A stretch of DNA of 64,000 bases from Tragulus kanchil (taxonomy: Eukaryota; Chordata; Mammalia; Artiodactyla; Tragulidae), in the NCBI GenBank assembly GCA_022376925.1, contig JAIOJX010000032.1:99316794-99380793 (forward strand). The letters run 5' to 3'. Position 1 is the stretch's first letter, and every line of letters starts with the position of its first letter. A program made the translations under genes and the position numbers. Positions 59,232 through 64,000 of the stretch are shown here, piece by piece. The notes beneath the pieces are model-generated. The model did not search any database and was not told the DNA's origin. It saw only the letters and a program-made list of their open reading frames with translations.

Positions 59232-61430
59232 ACACGTCCCAGATCAGGGTTGTTCTCAGTGTTTCAAAAATGTTCACTTATTTAACATTCACAAAAATGC
59301 TATAAACTACGTGATAATAAAACACTCCCATTTTGTTGATATTCAGATTGATTCTATTTTTTAGATTTTTAACAATTTCTTTTTCATGGGAGAATAATTG
59401 CTTAACAATGGTGTGTTGGTTTCTGCCATACAACAATGTGAATCCGCCATAAGTATACATATGCCCTCTCCCTCATGAACCTCTCTCCCACCCCCATCCC
59501 AACCCTACCACTTCTAGGTTATCACAGAGCACCAGATTGAGCTGCCTGTGCTAGACAACTTTCCACTAGCTACCTATTTTACAAATGGTAATGTATTTCT
59601 TTCAAAGGCACCCTCATTTTAAGAATGAGTACATTGGAGGCACAGAACAATTAAGGACACACCCATGATCTCATGGCTTGTGGAGAGGCAGGAGGGCAAG
59701 GCAGTCCACGAAATCCAGCCTCAGAATCCATAGGTTCTGACTTCACCTGATCGAGGATCCTAAGATCTAATGTCCAGGACCTGGGGTGTCAATATCATCC
59801 AAAGTCATGTCCTGTTAGAGAAAACTCAGCCAACCTAGTGAATATCCCAGACTTTTCAATGAGGGTTAGGCCATGTCTCAGATGTCTTGGGAGTCAGATC
59901 TCCATAAATCCTAGAGCAGCACCTGGCAAGTAATAGACACGCAGAGGGTTCTTATTGACTAAATGACATTTATCTGGACTATTGCTCTGCCATTAAAAAG
60001 AATGAAATAATGCCATTTGCAGCCACATTGATGGACCTAAAGAGTATGTACTAAGTGAAGTAAGCCAGATACACATATCATATAATATCACTTATATGTG
60101 GAATCTAAAAACATAATACAAATTTACTTCTTTACAAAACAAAAATAAACTTACCTACAGAGAAGACAAACAGGTGGTTACCAAAGGGGAAGGATGGGGC
60201 AGGGATAAATTAGGAGCTTGGGATTAACGTATGCATACCACCATATGAAAAATAGATGATCAACAAAGGCCTACATATAGCACACAGGGAACTATATTCA
60301 ATCTCTTGTAATAAACTATAAAATTTTTAGGAAAACAATAACACGTCCCAGATCAGGGTTGTTCTCAGTGTTTCAAAAATGTTCACTTATTTAACATTCA
60401 CAAAAATGCTATAAACTACGTGATAATAAAACACTCCCATTTTGTTGATATTCAGATTGATTCTATTTTTTAGATTTTTAACAATTTCTTTTTCATGGGA
60501 GAATAATTGCTTAACAATGGTGTGTTGGTTTCTGCCATACAACAATGTGAATCCGCCATAAGTATACATATGCCCTCTCCCTCATGAACCTCTCTCCCAC
60601 CCCCATCCCAACCCTACCACTTCTAGGTTATCACAGAGCACCAGATTGAGCTGCCTGTGCTAGACAACTTTCCACTAGCTACCTATTTTACAAATGGTAA
60701 TGTATTTCTTTCAAAGGCACCCTCATTTTAAGAATGAGTACATTGGAGGCACAGAACAATTAAGGACACACCCATGATCTCATGGCTTGTGGAGAGGCAG
60801 GAGGGCAAGGCAGTCCACGAAATCCAGCCTCAGAATCCATAGGTTCTGACTTCACCTGATCGAGGATCCTAAGATCTAATGTCCAGGACCTGGGGTGTCA
60901 ATATCATCCAAAGTCATGTCCTGTTAGAGAAAACTCAGCCAACCTAGTGAATATCCCAGACTTTTCAATGAGGGTTAGGCCATGTCTCAGATGTCTTGGG
61001 AGTCAGATCTCCATAAATCCTAGAGCAGCACCTGGCAAGTAATAGACACGCAGAGGGTTCTTATTGACTAAATGACATTTATCTGGACTATTGCTCTGCC
61101 ATTAAAAAGAATGAAATAATGCCATTTGCAGCCACATTGATGGACCTAAAGAGTATGTACTAAGTGAAGTAAGCCAGATACACATATCATATAATATCAC
61201 TTATATGTGGAATCTAAAAACATAATACAAATTTACTTCTTTACAAAACAAAAATAAACTTACCTACAGAGAAGACAAACAGGTGGTTACCAAAGGGGAA
61301 GGATGGGGCAGGGATAAATTAGGAGCTTGGGATTAACGTATGCATACCACCATATGAAAAATAGATGATCAACAAAGGCCTACATATAGCACACAGGGAA
61401 CTATATTCAATCTCTTGTAATAAACTATAA
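59232..61430. repeat. Duplication D17 (1109-bp offset, two copies)
   Basis: Copy 1 is about 59232-60321 and copy 2 is 60341-61430. A 20-nt filler (about 60321-60340, 'aaatttttaggaaaacaata') separates them. The right edge falls inside the L1 3' UTR, which continues only after copy 2. I see no mismatch in the body. Confidence 0.94.
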
Positions 61431-61545
61431 TGGAAAAGAATCTGAAAAAAAATACACATATGTATATAACTGAATCACTTTGCTGTACACCTGAAACTAA
61501 TACAACATTATAGAACAACTATAGTTCGATTTAAAAATAAGGACA
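61060..61545 (+). mobile_element. L1 3' end, cetartiodactyl type (partial copy 59951-60321)
   Basis: 'gccattaaaaagaatgaaat', 'ccatttgcagccacattgat', 'aagtaagccagatacacata', 'gaaaaagg'-like tails, 'acacagggaactatattcaa' and 'ctgaatcactttgctgtaca' with 'ctgaaactaatacaacatta'. This is a recognisable end of ORF2 plus 3' UTR, truncated at 5'. The D17 jump cuts the first copy within the UTR. Confidence 0.88.
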
Positions 61546-61940
61546 CAAAACAATGACATTTATCAAGGTTCCAGGCAATGCATTGCCAAGTCTTTTATCT
61601 TTACTTCCATTCCAGACTCTCCAAAAACCCTCTTCATTTTAGTACACTGCTCAGTCTTCTATGGAAGCTCTCTGTTTCCCCATCGCTGTTAGAATGAAGG
61701 CTATTTCAGGGTTGTCTCTCCTTGCTTATACTACAGTGTTAGTCTCATGAATTTAATGCTCTCTTCTCCCCATTGCAGCTGTATCGCTGCCAATACACTT
61801 CTCTGTGTAATATCTATTCTGTGCCAGGTACTACATTAGGAACCGAGTATATACAAACTAAGGCAAAAGCATTGAGTCAAATAAGAAAAACACAAAAAGC
61901 AGATGTATAACAAAAGAGTCAGTTATAAGATCACCCACAG
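61546..61940. other. Unassigned stretch
   Basis: No confident repeat. 'ctattctgtgccaggtacta' near 61814 resembles an L2/MIR scrap. No gene. Confidence 0.4.
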
Positions 61941-62690
61941 ATTCAAAGAAACTTTCATCATACATAACAAATGACAAGTATCCAGGGAAACAGAACATCA
62001 GTACATGAAAGACAAAAAAATATGTAGAGAAATGAGTAAAGGAAATGTACAATTCACATAAGACAAGCCTCAAATGCCTGATAAACATATTCCAATCTTG
62101 GTCATCTGGGGAATTAAAACTGAAATAATAAGGAAAAACACAATTTCTCACCTATCAGACTAACAGACGTTTAAACGTATGACAATATCAAGTGTTGCTG
62201 ATGGAATAAAGAAAGGAAAATCATCATGAATTGTTGGAGAAATATACATTGATAATATACTAGCAAAGAGCAATTTGACTCTCTGGGTGTGTGCATTCCA
62301 TATGACCTAATAATTCTACTTTTGTGTATACACACACACACACACACACACATACATACACACTCTGGAGAATATTATGAACATGTGCACAAGGAAGTTA
62401 TACCAGAAAATTCATTAAAATTCTATCTATAATAGAAAAAAGTGTCAATCATATGCATGCCCACAATTTGAAAAATTGATGACAAAAATATTTCTGTAAT
62501 AGGATACTTAAAAAAATGACGAGATCTGAAGCATGTAATTTAAGGGAAAAAGTGTACTGGGTGGTATTTAGTGTATATTTGGTAGGGTATCATTCATGAA
62601 AATTGTTTTGAAAACCTATATAGGCATGAAACAATACTGAATGTGGTCCATAGAGTAAATGTGTAAAAAGCAGTCTGAAAAAAAATATGT
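61940..62690 (+). mobile_element. Old L1 (L1M-type) 3' region
   Basis: 'cacaatttctcacctatcag', 'tatgacaatatcaagtgttg', 'tttgactctctgggtgtgtg' and 'tgacctaataattctacttt' match an old L1 3' end in sense orientation. A CA microsatellite (62331-62352) has expanded inside it. Confidence 0.7.
62331..62365. repeat. CA microsatellite
   Basis: About eleven uninterrupted CA units followed by CATA repeats, inside the old L1. Confidence 0.9.
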
Positions 62691-62697
62691 ATATACA

Positions 62698-64000
62698 TTA
62701 GGTTGATGTAAACATAATTGCGGTTTTCAACTGTGAATTTTAAATCATTATAGCTAGGCTCAAACACATCTTTATTTTATTTTATTTTTTTAAAGATTTA
62801 TTTATTTATTTGATGTGGGTGGGGAGGGAGGGGAGCAGGCGGGCCACTTCTATTGGTGTTTCATTTGTCCATTTTTTCGTCCATCTTTTGTTCTTTGGCC
62901 CATGTGGGCCTCCCATCGCGGTGGCCTCTGTTGTCACAGAGCACCGGCTCTGGGCGCATGTGCTCCAGAGCTCCGGCTCGGTAATTGGTCACATCGGTCC
63001 AGCCGCTCCGCGGCACGTGGGATCTTCCCAGGCCAGGGATCCAACCGGCGCCCCTTGTACTGCAAGGCGGTGTCCTTACCCACTGGACCACCAGGGAAGC
63101 CCCCAAACACATCTTTATTAATCAGCATAGAAACCATTGCAATCAACACGTTCTTGCCAAGAAGAAATATGTTTGCTTACTCCTGTACTGTGAAAATCCA
63201 TGCTTTGGAATTTGAGGAACTCTTGGAAAGCATTTTCTGCCTCTTGTTGGTTGTGGAAGCATTTTCCCTGCAAAAGCTGTCAAGGTACTTGAAGAAGTTG
63301 TAGTCGGTTGGTGAGAGGTCAGGTGAATATGGGGGATAAGGCAAAACTTCGTAGACCAACTTATTTAACTTTTGAAGCGCTGGTTGTGTGATGTGCCATT
63401 GGGTGTTGTCATGGAGAAGAACTGGGCCCTTTCTGTTGACCAATGCTGGCTGCAGACATTGCAGTTTTTGGTGCATCTCATCAATTTGCTGAGCATGCTT
63501 GTCTAGAAGCAATCCAGTAATGGTTTTACCAGGATTCAGAAAGCTGCAGTGGATCAGATGGGCAGCAGACCACCCCCTAGTGACCATGACCTTGTTTTTT
63601 TTTTGGTGAGAGTTTGGCTTTGGAGAGTGCTTCGGAGCTGCTTCTCTGTCCAGTCACTGAGCTGGGCATTGCTGATTGTTGTGTAAAATCTACTATTCGT
63701 CACATGTCCCAATCTGATTGAGAAATGGTTCTTTGTTGCATAGAATAAGAGAAAATGACACTTCAAGATGATTTTTGCGAAAAGTCAGCTCAAAGCTCAC
63801 TTGTAGAGCTTTTTCACCTTTCCAATTTATTTCAAATGCCAAATGACTGTAGAATAGTCAATGTTAAGTTCTTGGGAACTTCTTGTGTAAGAGGATCTGC
63901 TTCGATGATTGCTTTCAATTGGTTGTTGTCAGCTTGCAATGACTGGTCACTACACTCCTCACCTTCAAAGCTCTTGTCTCTTTGCAAAGCTTCTTGAACT
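62698..64000 (-). pseudogene. Mariner transposon with broken transposase, cut by window edge
   Basis: A terminal inverted repeat begins at 62698 (ttaggttgatgtaaacataa, then ttgcgg), of the MADE1/Hsmar1 mariner type. The minus strand encodes a mariner transposase: the 136-codon frame at 63177-63587 has a 'HDN' motif and, 34 residues later, the last Asp of 'PPYSPDLSPTDYNFF', i.e. DD34D spacing. The frame breaks in a T run near 63597-63606 and resumes at 63554-63766; the N-terminal part is also broken and leaves the window. A CHR SINE interrupts its 3' UTR. Inactive. Mariner transposases cut and paste at TA sites. Confidence 0.88.
62777..63103 (-). mobile_element. CHR SINE inserted in mariner, 16-bp target duplication
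   Basis: It has 'tttatttatttgatgtgggt' at the tail side, 'tcccatcgcggtggcctctg', 'cagccgctccgcggcacgtg', 'gatcttcccaggccaggg' and 'cactggaccaccagggaagc'. The mariner sequence 'caaacacatctttatt' is repeated exactly at 62761-62776 and 63104-63119. CpG-rich and young-looking. The mariner is therefore older than this CHR insertion. Confidence 0.95.

Noticed and set aside
6357..61430. The 1.1-kb repeats as a CRISPR-like or satellite array
   Set aside because: Units at the 17 sites have unrelated sequences, two copies each, with no spacers or shared repeat.
62815..63303. 162-codon plus-strand frame with GC-rich composition
   Set aside because: It is the antisense reading of a CHR SINE (62777-63103) run into antisense mariner sequence.
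63177..63766. Mariner transposase as a domesticated host gene (SETMAR-like)
   Set aside because: The frame is broken by a homopolymer shift and a SINE lies in the element; no host exon is joined to it in this window.

Overview
This window looks like nuclear DNA from a ruminant. Bov-tA SINEs (tRNA head fused to a Bov-A body) lie at 1-172, 20189-20397, 32019-32238, 37856-38142, 48419-48670 and 54218-54378. Cetartiodactyl CHR SINEs, L1 tails of the cetartiodactyl type, and mammal-wide MIR, L2, L1M, MLT1 and mariner fossils fill much of the rest. I find no protein-coding gene, no rRNA or functional tRNA gene, no operon and no CRISPR array. Open frames are short (the longest is 225 codons at 46327-47004) and none resembles a host protein. 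The only recognisable protein is a broken mariner transposase on the minus strand at the right edge. The window is therefore intergenic or deep intronic.

The dominant feature is not a gene. Seventeen times, the sequence runs forward, then jumps back by 1038-1194 bases and reads the same DNA again almost without change. The jump points are near 7474, 12478, 15183, 17224, 19120, 21950, 26734, 28859, 30701, 34206, 36348, 40280, 42310, 44217, 55325, 57692 and 60341. The unit sequences are unrelated to each other and ignore repeat boundaries; only the length is shared. About 18.8 kb (29%) of the window is second copy. Most differences between copies are small indels, and the larger ones sit next to the jump points. 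Several junctions carry short filler or scrambled bases. My best reading is failure to collapse about 1.1-kb overlaps between neighbouring contigs, so the real locus would be about 45 kb. A true cluster of size-matched tandem duplications would be remarkable but needs long-read proof.

Layout: 1-6350, SINEs, MIR and L2 among unassigned DNA. 6357-8592, duplication D1. 8593-10850, unassigned DNA, a CHR SINE and a MIR. 10850-14400, an antisense L1 split by two CHR SINEs and by D2. 14071-20400, D3-D5 with MIRs, a nested 130-bp tandem repeat, a possible conserved non-coding block and a Bov-tA. 20400-23300, AT-rich DNA, a TG/TA microsatellite and rearranged L1 pieces (D6). 23300-27620, an old L1 split by an MLT1 LTR (D7). 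27789-31850, D8 and D9. 32000-37560, SINEs, a TA microsatellite, a probable ERV LTR, MIR and L2 (D10, D11). 37856-45300, SINEs plus D12-D14. 45300-54217, a 9-kb stretch without a duplication, containing SINEs, MIRs, an L1 scrap and an LTR-like element. 54218-61550, D15-D17 with SINEs, a second candidate conserved block and an L1 3' end. 61550-64000, an old L1 and a mariner split by a CHR SINE with a perfect 16-bp target duplication.

Family names come from recognising consensus-like stretches by eye. Boundaries of old elements (MIR, L2, L1M) are approximate to tens of bases.
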